This document shows, piece by piece, positions 45,165 through 53,276 of a stretch of 64,000 nt of DNA (the first letter of the stretch is position 1; each line of letters starts with the position of its first letter). Both the position numbers and the translations under genes were made by a program. The notes below the pieces were generated by a model, which was not told where the DNA came from, did no database searches, and saw nothing but the letters and a program-made list of their open reading frames with translations. Location of the stretch: positions 682,001-746,000 of the forward strand of contig NZ_JASZYU010000001.1 of the NCBI RefSeq assembly GCF_030316825.1, in the 5' to 3' direction. The DNA comes from Variovorax fucosicus. GTDB taxonomy: Bacteria; Pseudomonadota; Gammaproteobacteria; Burkholderiales; Burkholderiaceae_C.

Positions 45165-46394
45165 CTAAAGCAAAAGGCTCTTCAACGGCACCGCCGGATC
45201 GGCCACAGCCGAAGGCTCGGGGCTGCGTCCGGCCTCCAGCAGCTTGCGGCTCATCATGTGATCGACCGGCGCGCTGACCGACTCCACGCACACGAGCTGG
45301 CCATCGACGTAATGGAACAGCGAGAACGCGTTCGGGTTGGCGCCCGGGCCCGGGCGGCGCACCGTGTTCAGGCCTGGCGTGCCTTCGGCCGGCATCAGCC
45401 CGGCCATCTGCAGCCGCATGCCACCCTGCTCCGACCAGAACCAGGGCAGCACGTCGTGCGGCATCGGCGCGCCGGTGAGCGTGGCGACCGCGGTGCGCGC
45501 CTGGTCATTGGCGTTCTGCACCGACTCGAGCCGCAGCGGCCGGCCGGCGCGCCGATCCGGAAAGCGCGTGCAGTCACCAACCGCGAGCACGCCCGGGTCG
45601 CTGGTCTGCATGTGGGCGTCGACCACGATGCCGTCGGCGCATTCGAGCCCCGTGGCCTGTGCGAGCGCGGTCTCGGGCACGGCGCCGATGCCGAGCAGCA
45701 GCAGGTCGACCGGCTGGCGCACACCATCGACCTCGATCGACACCAGCCGGTCGTCCGCCACTTCTAAGCCGCCGACCTGCGCGCCCAGCACGACCTCGAT
45801 GCCCGCCGCGCGGTGCGTGGCCAGCACGTGCGCCGACAGCTCGGGCGACACGGCCCGGCCCAGCAGGCGCGGCGCGGCTTCGATCACACGCACGGTCTTG
45901 CCCAGTGCCTGCGCGGTGGCCGCGACTTCGAGGCCGATGAAGCCGCCGCCCAGCACCGTCACCTGCTGCGCCGCCGCGAGCCGCGCGCGCAGGCGATGCG
46001 CCTCGTCGGCAGCGCGCAGCATCGCGACGTTGTCGAGCCCGTCGGGCAGGCCCGGCAGCCGGCGTGCGCGCGTGCCGGTGGCCAGCACCAGCCGCTGGTA
46101 GGGCAGCAGCGCGCCCGAGCGCAGCGTGACGGTGTGTGCAGCGCGGTCGATCGATACCGCCGCGTCACCGAGGTGGAGCGTGATGCCGGCCTCGCGGTAC
46201 CAGTCGAGCGCCTTGTGCGGCTGCGTCACTTCTTCGGCATTCTTGAGAAAGGCCTTGGACAGCGGTGGCCGGTGATAGGGCTCGCAAGCCTCTTCGCAGA
46301 CCAGGTGCACGCGGGTGCCCTGCCCCGCTTCCGCCAGGCCGGCACAGAGTTGGGCAGCGGCGTGGCCGCCGCCGATGATGACGATCGAATTCAT
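45165..46394 (-). CDS. FAD-dependent oxidoreductase (ferredoxin/rubredoxin reductase type)
   Basis: Protein of 409 residues: FAD-binding GGGHAAAQLCAGL at the N-terminus, NAD-binding VTVLGGGFIGLEVAA near residue 145, and the second FAD motif VLAVGDCTRF near 270. Then a reductase C-domain (LPWFWSEQGGMRLQMAGL), as in the electron-transfer reductases of ring-hydroxylating dioxygenases and P450 systems. No ferredoxin or oxygenase gene is adjacent, so its partner is unknown. It begins at ATG 46394, about 27 bp after a truncated hemoglobin gene. Confidence 0.9.
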   Translation of the reverse strand: MNSIVIIGGGHAAAQLCAGLAEAGQGTRVHLVCEEACEPYHRPPLSKAFLKNAEEVTQPHKALDWYREAGITLHLGDAAVSIDRAAHTVTLRSGALLPYQRLVLATGTRARRLPGLPDGLDNVAMLRAADEAHRLRARLAAAQQVTVLGGGFIGLEVAATAQALGKTVRVIEAAPRLLGRAVSPELSAHVLATHRAAGIEVVLGAQVGGLEVADDRLVSIEVDGVRQPVDLLLLGIGAVPETALAQATGLECADGIVVDAHMQTSDPGVLAVGDCTRFPDRRAGRPLRLESVQNANDQARTAVATLTGAPMPHDVLPWFWSEQGGMRLQMAGLMPAEGTPGLNTVRRPGPGANPNAFSLFHYVDGQLVCVESVSAPVDHMMSRKLLEAGRSPEPSAVADPAVPLKSLLL

Positions 46395-46421
46395 GGTGAG
46401 GAGTGTTCGGGTTGCTGCGGC

Positions 46422-46841
46422 TCATTCGCCGCGATTGCGCATCCAGTCGGCAGTCTGGAAGAAGGAGTCGCGCAGGCGCGCACGCAGCGCCTCGGGCACG
46501 CCGGTTTCGCCCATCGCCTGGTCCATGCAGGCCAGCCACTGGTCGCGCTCCTTGATGCCGATGCTGTGGCCGCCGATGCTCTGTGGCAGATGGCGCGCAC
46601 GCAGCATCGGATGGCCGAAGCGGTCGGTGTAATGCTGCGGCCCGCCAAGCCAGCCGCACAGGAACCAGAACAGGCGCTGACGCGCGTTGTCGAGCGTGTT
46701 GCCGTGCACGGCGCGCAGGTGCGCGTAGGCCGGATCGAGCTCCATCAGGTCGTAGAAGCGCTCGACCAGCGCATGGACTTTGTCTTCGCCGCCGATCCAT
46801 TCGAAGGGCGTGGCGAACTCGGGTTTTTCCTGGATCTGCAT
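46422..46841 (-). CDS. Group II truncated hemoglobin
   Basis: Small heme protein of 139 residues with the trHbO-type pattern: an FYDLMELDP helix, FWFLCGWLGGP, YTDRFGHPMLRARH, then a helix with W-L-x-C-M-D. The proximal His is most likely in GHPMLRARH. Members bind O2 and can react with peroxide or NO. The neighbour is an FAD reductase that could reduce it, which is inference. The ATG is at 46841, 4 bp after the GNAT gene stop. Confidence 0.9.
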   Translation of the reverse strand: MQIQEKPEFATPFEWIGGEDKVHALVERFYDLMELDPAYAHLRAVHGNTLDNARQRLFWFLCGWLGGPQHYTDRFGHPMLRARHLPQSIGGHSIGIKERDQWLACMDQAMGETGVPEALRARLRDSFFQTADWMRNRGE

Positions 46842-46845
46842 GGCG

Positions 46846-47418
46846 TCATTGTCCCTGCTGCGCCGACAGTGCCTGCCAGCGCTCCCGCGACAGCCGGTAC
46901 AGCAGGTGCTCGCGCAGCGCGTGCCCCACCGGCATGGCCGGGTGCTCGAAGCGCCCGTCGGGCTGCATGCCGAGCTTCGCCATCACGGCGCTGGAGCGCA
47001 GGTTGGGCGCCGCAGTGAACGCGACGATCTCGTCGAGCGCGAGTTGTTCGAAGCCGACCTGGAGCGCGGCGCGCGCCGCCTCGGTCGCATAGCCCCGCCC
47101 CCAGTGCGCCTGCGCCAGACGCCAGCCGATCTCGACGCACGGCAGGAACGGCAACGCATGGCTCGGCACGCCGAGCCCGACAAAGCCGATAAATTGGCGC
47201 GTGGCGAGCGTCTCGACCGCCCAGAAGCTCCAGCCGCGCTGTTCGATGTGCGCCTGGCAGACGTCGACCATGCGGTCGCTGTCGGCACGCGGAAGGATCG
47301 TCGGGTAGAAAAATTCACGCACGCGCGGATCCGCGTTCATCGCGGCAAAAGGTGCGCGGTCGGCATCGCACCACTGGCGCAAGCGCAGCCGCGCAGTCTG
47401 GAATTCGATCGCGGCCAC
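46846..47418 (-). CDS. GNAT-family N-acetyltransferase (RimJ/RimL-like)
   Basis: Protein of 190 residues with the RimL-type GNAT fold: EFQTARLRLRQWCDADRAPFAAM at the N-terminus, GFVGLGV, VEIGWRLAQAHWGRGYATEAARAAL (acetyl-CoA loop), and N-x-R-S-x-x-V-M-x-K-L-G-M. The target is unknown. The start is GTG at 47418, 8 bp after the permease stop with an AGGGGCGG-type ribosome site; longer starts would lie inside the permease gene. It forms an operon-like row with hemoglobin and FAD reductase. Confidence 0.86.
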   Translation of the reverse strand: MAAIEFQTARLRLRQWCDADRAPFAAMNADPRVREFFYPTILPRADSDRMVDVCQAHIEQRGWSFWAVETLATRQFIGFVGLGVPSHALPFLPCVEIGWRLAQAHWGRGYATEAARAALQVGFEQLALDEIVAFTAAPNLRSSAVMAKLGMQPDGRFEHPAMPVGHALREHLLYRLSRERWQALSAQQGQ

Positions 47419-47426
47419 GGCCGCCC

Positions 47427-49943
47427 CTATTCCGCGGCGCGGCGCAGTGTCTCGACCACCGGCCGGCGCAACACCTCGCGCAAGCCCCACCAGCCGGCGG
47501 CCAGCGCCAGCACCGCACCGGCCAGCGCGCCGCCGACCGGCACCAGCGGCGACGCCGTCCAGGTGAAGTCGAACACGTAGCGCGCCAGGCCCCAGCCGAT
47601 CACCGAGGCCACGATGCTCGCGAGAAAACCGGCCAGCAGGCCGACCCCGACCAGTTCGGCGCGCTGCACCTGCCGCAGCAGGCTGGCACGCGCGCCGACC
47701 GCGCGCATTACGGCGAATTCACGCGCGCGTTCCTCGCGCGTGGCGGTGACGGTGGCAAACAGCACCAGCAACCCCGCCGCCAGCGTGAAGCCGAACAGGA
47801 ACTCGACCGCGCGGACCACCTGGTCCAGCACGCGCTGCACCTGCCCGATGGTGGCGCTCATGTCGACATTGGTGACGTTCGGAAAGGCGCGCACGAGGGC
47901 GTTGTCGAAGCCTTTGGTCTCGGGCGCGCGGAACGCGCCCATGTAGGTGGCCGGCACATCGACCAGGTTGGCGACCGTGTACATCACGAAGAAGTTGGCG
48001 TGCATCGAGCCCCAGTCGACCTTGCGCAGCGAGGTGATGCGCGCGTCGCTCGGGATGCCGCCGATGTCGAAGCGGAGGCTATCGCCGAGCTTCAGGCCCA
48101 GCGTTTCGGCCAGGCCCTCCTCCACGCTGATCTCGCCGGGCGCATCGGGCTTCCAGGCGCCGGCCGTCACGATGTTGTGCGGCGGCGCCGCGGCGCTGTT
48201 GCTCAGGTTGAACTCGCGGTCGACCAGGCGCTTGGCGCGGTCGTCGGCGTAGTCGTCGGGCGACACCGGCTTGTCGTTGACCGAGATCAGCCGGCCGCGG
48301 ATCATCGGGTACCAGTCGAACTTGTTGACGCCACCATCGCGCAGCGTTTTCTGGAACGCCTCGCTCTGGTCCGGCATCACGTTGATGACGAAGCGGTTCG
48401 GCGCGTCGGGCGGCGTCGCGCGGCGCCAGCTGGCCACCAGGTCGGTGCGCAGCAGCACCAGCAGGATCAGCGCCAGCAGGCCGACCGCCAACGCGCTCAC
48501 CTGTACCACCGCATAGGCCGGCCGCGCCGAGATCTGGCGTGTGGCCAGCACCAGCCAGCGCGGCGCGGTGCTCTCGTTGACGCTGCGGCGCAGCACCTTC
48601 ACGGCCAGCCAGCTCAGCAGCGCGAACACCGCCACCGCCGCGCCGAAGCCGCCGACCGCGATCAGGCCGAGCTTGAGGTCGCTGCTGGCCGCGACCAGCA
48701 AGGCCGCGAAGCCCAGCACACCGATGCCGAGCACCGCCACCGAGGCCGGCTTGAGGCCACCGACATCGCGCCTGATCACGCGCAGCGGCGGCACCCTGGC
48801 CAGCTGCAGCACCGGCGGCAGGCCGAATGCGAACAACAGCGTGAGCCCCATGCCGAGCCCGAACGCGACCGGCCACAGCGTGGGCGCAGGCAGCGCCGAC
48901 TCGACCAGCCCGGCCAGCAGCACGACGAACGCGTAGTGCACGCCGAAGCCCACCGCCACGCCGAGCCCGCTGGCCACGAGGCCGACGATCGCAAACTCGA
49001 AGGCATAGGCGCCTGCGATGGTGCGCTGGCTCTGGCCCAGCACGCGCAGCATCGCGCAGTCGTCGAGGTGGCTCGCGGCGAATCCGCGCGCGGCCAGGGC
49101 GACCGCCACGGCGCTGAGCAGGGCCGCGAGCAGCGCCACGAGGTTCAGGAATTTCTCGGCCCGGTCGAGCGTCTGGCGCATTTCCGGCCGGCCGCTCTCG
49201 AAGGATTCGAGCCGCGCGCCGCGCAGCTCACCCTTCTTGATGCCGGCCTCGACCGCATCGCCGAACTGCTTGACCGCACCCGCGGAGCCCGCGACCGCGA
49301 AGCGGTAGCTCACGCGGCTGGCCGGCTGCACGAGGCCAGTGCGCGCCACGTCGGCCTGGTTCAGCATCACGCGCGGCGCAAAGCTCATGAAGCCGGCGCC
49401 GCGATCGGGTTCGAGCGTGATGATGCGCGCGATGCGCAGGCCGGTGTCGCCGAGCAGCAGCTTGTCGCCGAGCTTGAGCGCCAGCGATTCGAGCAGCGAG
49501 GCGTCGACCCAGACATCGCCCGGCGCCGGCACGTCGCGCGTGGCCTGGCCGGGCACGTCGGGCGCGGTGGCAGTCTGCACGCTGCCGCGCAGCGGATAGC
49601 CCGTGGTGACGGCCTTCAGCGCCACCAGCTTGGTCGCGCCGCCCTGCGCATCGTCGGCCCGCGCCATGGTCGGAAAGCCATAGTTGGTAGTGGCCTGGAG
49701 CCCCAATGCACGCGCCCGCTCGACAAAAGCCGGCGGCGTGGGGTTGTCGCTGGCGAGCACCGCGTCGCCGCCGAGCAGCTGGCGCGCGTCGCGCTGCAGC
49801 CCGCCCTTGAGCCGGTCTGCGAAGAAGCCGACGGCGGTGAGCGCGGCCACGGCCAGCAGGACGGCGACGATCAGGAGGCGCAACTCGCCCGCACGCAGAT
49901 CGCGCCAGAGCGTGCGCCAGCCAAGGCGGAGGGAAGCGTTCAT
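47427..49943 (-). CDS. FtsX-like permease, YbbP type
   Basis: Large membrane protein of 838 residues with two FtsX/MacB-like halves. There is an N-terminal helix, a large periplasmic domain (about 45-250), three helices (about 260-375), a four-helix middle block (about 395-510), a second soluble domain (about 520-705), and three final helices (about 715-830). This is the ABC-type permease YbbP layout, usually paired with the ATPase YbbA. No ATPase gene is next to it in this window. The ATG is at 49943. Confidence 0.87.
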   Translation of the reverse strand: MNASLRLGWRTLWRDLRAGELRLLIVAVLLAVAALTAVGFFADRLKGGLQRDARQLLGGDAVLASDNPTPPAFVERARALGLQATTNYGFPTMARADDAQGGATKLVALKAVTTGYPLRGSVQTATAPDVPGQATRDVPAPGDVWVDASLLESLALKLGDKLLLGDTGLRIARIITLEPDRGAGFMSFAPRVMLNQADVARTGLVQPASRVSYRFAVAGSAGAVKQFGDAVEAGIKKGELRGARLESFESGRPEMRQTLDRAEKFLNLVALLAALLSAVAVALAARGFAASHLDDCAMLRVLGQSQRTIAGAYAFEFAIVGLVASGLGVAVGFGVHYAFVVLLAGLVESALPAPTLWPVAFGLGMGLTLLFAFGLPPVLQLARVPPLRVIRRDVGGLKPASVAVLGIGVLGFAALLVAASSDLKLGLIAVGGFGAAVAVFALLSWLAVKVLRRSVNESTAPRWLVLATRQISARPAYAVVQVSALAVGLLALILLVLLRTDLVASWRRATPPDAPNRFVINVMPDQSEAFQKTLRDGGVNKFDWYPMIRGRLISVNDKPVSPDDYADDRAKRLVDREFNLSNSAAAPPHNIVTAGAWKPDAPGEISVEEGLAETLGLKLGDSLRFDIGGIPSDARITSLRKVDWGSMHANFFVMYTVANLVDVPATYMGAFRAPETKGFDNALVRAFPNVTNVDMSATIGQVQRVLDQVVRAVEFLFGFTLAAGLLVLFATVTATREERAREFAVMRAVGARASLLRQVQRAELVGVGLLAGFLASIVASVIGWGLARYVFDFTWTASPLVPVGGALAGAVLALAAGWWGLREVLRRPVVETLRRAAE

Positions 49944-49991
49944 GGCTCGAAGATAGCCGACGCGGACGCGCCGGCGGCGGACAGGGACTTT

Positions 49992-50843
49992 TCAGGCGCG
50001 CGCCGGCACCGCAAGTTCCGGTTGGAACACGATCCGTTCGGCCCCGGCGTAGCAGACGAAATGCCGGTTGGTGGCGCGCCCGATCGCGCACAGGCCGACC
50101 CGCTGCGCCACCTCGTGCCCCATCTGCGTGATGCCGCTGCGCGAGACCACGATCGGCACGCCCATCTGCGCCGACTTGATGACCATCTCGCTGGTGAGCC
50201 GGCCGGTGGTGTAGAACACGCGGCCGCCGGCGAAGGACGCGGCGGGCTGCATCGCGATCCATCCCGCAATGGTGTCGATCGCGTTGTGGCGGCCCACGTC
50301 CTCGACGAAGCACTGCATGCGCACGCCGTCGTCGGGCTCGAGCGTGAACAGCGCGCAGCCATGCACCGAGCCAGCCGACTTGTAGGTGCTCTCCTGGAGC
50401 CGGATCGCATTGACCAATGCGTAGAGCTGCGCCTGGCTGAAGCGCGTTCCGGGCAGTTTCAATTCGTCGATGCCGGCCATGAGGTCACCGAACACGCTGC
50501 CCTGGCCGCAGCCGGTGGTCACCACCTTCTTCGCCGTGCGCTCCTCGATGCGGTCGATACCGGCATGGGTCTTGACGGCTGCGGCACCAACCTCCCAGTC
50601 GACCGTGATCGACTCGACATCGGCAGCCGATTCGATGAGGCGCTGGTTCAGCAGATAGCCGAGCACCAGCAGTTCGGGCTGGGCGCCCAGCGTCATCAGC
50701 GTGACCAGCTCGCGCCGATCCACGTACACGGTGAGATCGCGCTCCGCAGGAATCGAGACGGTGCTGCGCACGCCGTGCTCGTCGATGACGGCGATCTCGC
50801 GCGTGAGCGCGGCGCGGGCCGCCGTCAGGCGCGGCAGTGTCAC
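49992..50843 (-). CDS. fdhD: FdhD-family formate dehydrogenase accessory protein, copy 1
   Basis: FdhD delivers sulfur from IscS to the molybdenum cofactor so that formate dehydrogenase becomes active. The 283 residues carry AGSVHGCALFT, EDVGRHNAIDT, and TTGRLTSEMVIK. The conserved cysteine loop, CGxCG in typical FdhD, here reads CGQGS (C112), so one of the two cysteines is missing. The start is GTG at 50843, overlapping the stop of the small secreted protein gene (GTGA). It is the last gene of the FDH row. A second, canonical copy lies at 62.6-63.4 kb. Confidence 0.9.
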   Translation of the reverse strand: MTLPRLTAARAALTREIAVIDEHGVRSTVSIPAERDLTVYVDRRELVTLMTLGAQPELLVLGYLLNQRLIESAADVESITVDWEVGAAAVKTHAGIDRIEERTAKKVVTTGCGQGSVFGDLMAGIDELKLPGTRFSQAQLYALVNAIRLQESTYKSAGSVHGCALFTLEPDDGVRMQCFVEDVGRHNAIDTIAGWIAMQPAASFAGGRVFYTTGRLTSEMVIKSAQMGVPIVVSRSGITQMGHEVAQRVGLCAIGRATNRHFVCYAGAERIVFQPELAVPARA

Positions 50844-51229
50844 TGCTTGGGCGTGGGGTTGGTCACCGCCGCCGGCTGTGCGCCGCTAGGCGGCGACGCG
50901 GCCGTGGTGGCCGGCGAATGTGCACCGGAGGCCTCGAGCGGCTTGGCCGGCTCGGCCGCCGCATAGACGAACGGGCCCGGGTCGGTGCAGGCCGGCGTTG
51001 CCATTGCGGTAGGCACCGGCTTGCCGGCTGCCGCGGCACTGGCGCGGTACTTGGCCGCCACCTGGTCTTGCGCGACGCAGAGCTTGTAGCCGTCGGACTT
51101 GCCGTTCCAGGCGGTGCGCGCCGCGGTCTCGGCCGCCTTGGCCTTGGCTTCGGGGCTCGGGGCCGGCAGCTTGGCCAGCGCGGTCGAGGCGAGTGCGGCC
51201 AATGCGCACAGGGTCAGCAGCTTCTTCAT
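50840..51229 (-). CDS. Small secreted Ala/Pro-rich protein of the FDH locus
   Basis: Protein of 129 residues I do not recognise. It has a clear signal peptide MKKLLTLCALAALASTALA, then a charged Ala/Lys helix (PEAKAKAAETAARTAW), two cysteines about 38 residues apart, and a Pro/Ala-rich tail. It is overlapped at both ends: its ATG with the stop of FDH gamma (ATGA), its TGA with the GTG of fdhD. This tight packing suggests a role in FDH assembly or function in the periplasm, as inference. Confidence 0.78.
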   Translation of the reverse strand: MKKLLTLCALAALASTALAKLPAPSPEAKAKAAETAARTAWNGKSDGYKLCVAQDQVAAKYRASAAAAGKPVPTAMATPACTDPGPFVYAAAEPAKPLEASGAHSPATTAASPPSGAQPAAVTNPTPKQ

Positions 51230-52389
51230 GTCGTGTGTCCTTCCGCCGGCAGCGGGCGCGCCGCAGGGGGCATGCCGGAGCGCTGCGCCGGGATCTTGCC
51301 GGCGACGATGTCGTCGTACCAGAGTTCGTGGTGTTCACGCGCCCAGGTCTCGTCGACATGGCCCTCGCGCATGGCCTTGTACGCGCCCTGCATGCCCAGC
51401 GTGCCGATGTAGATGTGGCCCATGATCAGCGCCATCATGAACAGCGTCGCCACGCCGTGGATCATGTGGGCGATCTGCATGTCGCCGCGCAGGTAGACGA
51501 CGCCCGGAATGAGCTTGTCCAGGAACAGGCCGGAGCCGATCACGATGCTGCCGAGAAACAGCACGCCGCCCCAGAACACCACCTTTTCGCCGGCGTTGAA
51601 GCGATGCGAAGGCACTTCCTTGCCGCCGAACAGGCCACCCGCGCGCACCAGCCATTTCAGGTCGCCTGCGCTGGGCCAGTTGCTGCGGATGAAGGTGACG
51701 ATCATGAAGATCGTCGTCACCACGAACAGCGGCCCCATGAAGTTGTGGATGTTCTTGAGGGCGTAGGCGAGCCAGCCGAACAGCGCGCCGCCCATGACGG
51801 GCAGCAGGAAGAACTTGCCGAAAGCCATCACGATGCCGCTGATCGCGAGCGTGACGAAGGCGATCGCATTCGACCAGTGCGTGGCGCGCTCGAACGGCGT
51901 GAAGCGCTCGATCCTGCGGCCGGTTTCAGGGCCATGCAGCTTGATCGAGCCGCGCGTTAAATAGAAGATGGCCAGCGCCAGCAACGTGACGAACAGCAGT
52001 GCCGCGCCGTACGGAATGATCCAGTCGTTGCGCACCTGGCGCCAGGCTTCGCCGGCGTTGGTGAAGCGCGAGCCGGGGTACTGCACGAAGGGCTGGATGA
52101 GATTGCCGGCCTCGGGCGCCTCCGCCACCGGCAGGCTGCTGTAGCCCGTGACGCCGCCGCTCACCTGGCGCCACATCGGCGCGTTGTTGCCGGGCTGCAC
52201 CTTGTTGCGCTCGCCATTGCTCTGGTTCAGGTAGTTGGGGTCGGCGCTGGCCTCGGGCTTGACCTCGAAGATGTTCTGGCTCTGGATGCCGCCCGGCGCG
52301 GGTGCGGGCGCCGCAGGCGCGGTCTGCGCCATCGCCGGGCCGAAGCCGAGCACGGCAGTCAAAAGAACGGCGGTGAGCACTCTGGACAT
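51226..52389 (-). CDS. fdoI: Formate dehydrogenase gamma subunit (cytochrome b556)
   Basis: Membrane anchor that takes electrons from the beta subunit and passes them to quinone. The 387 residues comprise a signal peptide, a Pro/Ala-rich periplasmic stretch (about 25-120), and a cytochrome b module with four helices plus one more. Heme-ligand candidates are in RATHWSNAIAF, NIHNFMG, HMIHGVATLF and GHIYIG. It resembles FdoI/FdnI with an N-terminal extension as seen in FDH-gamma of betaproteobacteria. The ATG is at 52389. Confidence 0.92.
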   Translation of the reverse strand: MSRVLTAVLLTAVLGFGPAMAQTAPAAPAPAPGGIQSQNIFEVKPEASADPNYLNQSNGERNKVQPGNNAPMWRQVSGGVTGYSSLPVAEAPEAGNLIQPFVQYPGSRFTNAGEAWRQVRNDWIIPYGAALLFVTLLALAIFYLTRGSIKLHGPETGRRIERFTPFERATHWSNAIAFVTLAISGIVMAFGKFFLLPVMGGALFGWLAYALKNIHNFMGPLFVVTTIFMIVTFIRSNWPSAGDLKWLVRAGGLFGGKEVPSHRFNAGEKVVFWGGVLFLGSIVIGSGLFLDKLIPGVVYLRGDMQIAHMIHGVATLFMMALIMGHIYIGTLGMQGAYKAMREGHVDETWAREHHELWYDDIVAGKIPAQRSGMPPAARPLPAEGHTT

Positions 52390-52404
52390 GCGATGGCCTC
52401 CGGC

Positions 52405-52653
52405 TCAGTTCTCTTTGTTGTATTCGTTCTGGCCGTTTTGCGTCCGGCTCTTGAGTTGCTGCTCCCAGGCCGTCTTGTCGCCGACCTTCCAGCCCGAAGC
52501 GGTGAAGGCAGTGCCGGCATCTGCCTGCCTACCGGTGCCCGCCCAGGGCGCCGCGTCGTGCTTCACGCCTTCGGCATTGGTCTGCGGCTTCTCGCTGCAG
52601 GCGGCCAGGCCTGCCAGCGCGACGGCCGCGAGCAGCCAGCCCGGGCGGCTCAC
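52405..52653 (-). CDS. Small lipoprotein in the FDH operon
   Basis: Protein of 82 residues starting at GTG 52653, which overlaps the FDH beta stop (GTGA). A hydrophobic signal ends in the lipobox LAAC, followed by SEKPQTNAEG, then a short polar domain (TASGWKVGDKTAWEQQL). It is placed between FDH beta and gamma with a 15-bp gap to gamma. Family unknown to me; its conserved position in the row suggests an assembly or anchoring role, unproven. Confidence 0.72.
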   Translation of the reverse strand: MSRPGWLLAAVALAGLAACSEKPQTNAEGVKHDAAPWAGTGRQADAGTAFTASGWKVGDKTAWEQQLKSRTQNGQNEYNKEN

Positions 52654-53273
52654 CGCTTGGCTCCCTCGGCCGGCGGCTTGCCGGCCTGCTGCGAGCCGTA
52701 GGCCGTGCCCCAGCCCCACACTTCGGCGCCCTTGCCGCGCTGAACCACGCGGTTGCGGAAGATGTCGGCCACCACGTCGCCGTCACCGGCCAGCAGCGCC
52801 TTGGTCGAGCACATCTCGGCGCAGGCCGGCAGCTTCCCTTCGGCCAGGCGGTTGCGGCCGTATTTCTCGAACTCGGCTTCCGAGCCATTGGCTTCGGGGC
52901 CGCCGGCGCAGAAGGTGCACTTGTCCATCTTGCCGCGCACGCCGAAGGTGCCTTGCGACGGGAACTGCGGCGCACCGAACGGGCAGGCATAGGAGCAGTA
53001 GCCGCAACCGATGCAGACGTCCTTGTCGTGCAGCACCACGCCCTCTTCGGTGCGATAGAAGCACTGCACCGGGCACACCGCCATGCAGGGCGCGTCGGAG
53101 CAATGCATGCAGGCAACCGAGATCGACTTCTCGCCGGGCACGCCGTCATTGAGCGTGACCACGCGGCGGCGGTTCACGCCCCACGGCACTTCGTTTTCGT
53201 TCTTGCAGGCCGTGACGCAGCCGTTGCATTCGATGCAACGCTCGGAATCACAGACGAACTTCATGCGGGCCAT
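52650..53273 (-). CDS. fdoH: Formate dehydrogenase beta subunit, 4x[4Fe-4S]
   Basis: Iron-sulfur electron carrier of 207 residues. Four cysteine clusters are visible: CDSERCIECNGCVTAC, CMHCSDAPCMAVCP, CIGCGYCSYACP, and CTFC...C near 150. This is the FDH3-type beta chain. It has no C-terminal membrane helix, unlike E. coli FdoH. The ATG at 53273 is 3 bp after the alpha subunit stop. Its own stop overlaps the lipoprotein GTG. Confidence 0.94.
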   Translation of the reverse strand: MARMKFVCDSERCIECNGCVTACKNENEVPWGVNRRRVVTLNDGVPGEKSISVACMHCSDAPCMAVCPVQCFYRTEEGVVLHDKDVCIGCGYCSYACPFGAPQFPSQGTFGVRGKMDKCTFCAGGPEANGSEAEFEKYGRNRLAEGKLPACAEMCSTKALLAGDGDVVADIFRNRVVQRGKGAEVWGWGTAYGSQQAGKPPAEGAKR

Positions 53274-53276
53274 GGT

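Noticed and set aside
47352..50966. 1204-residue plus-strand open frame opposite the permease and fdhD
   Set aside because: Composition is His/Gln/Arg/Ala-rich as in antisense shadows; the minus strand holds recognised genes throughout.
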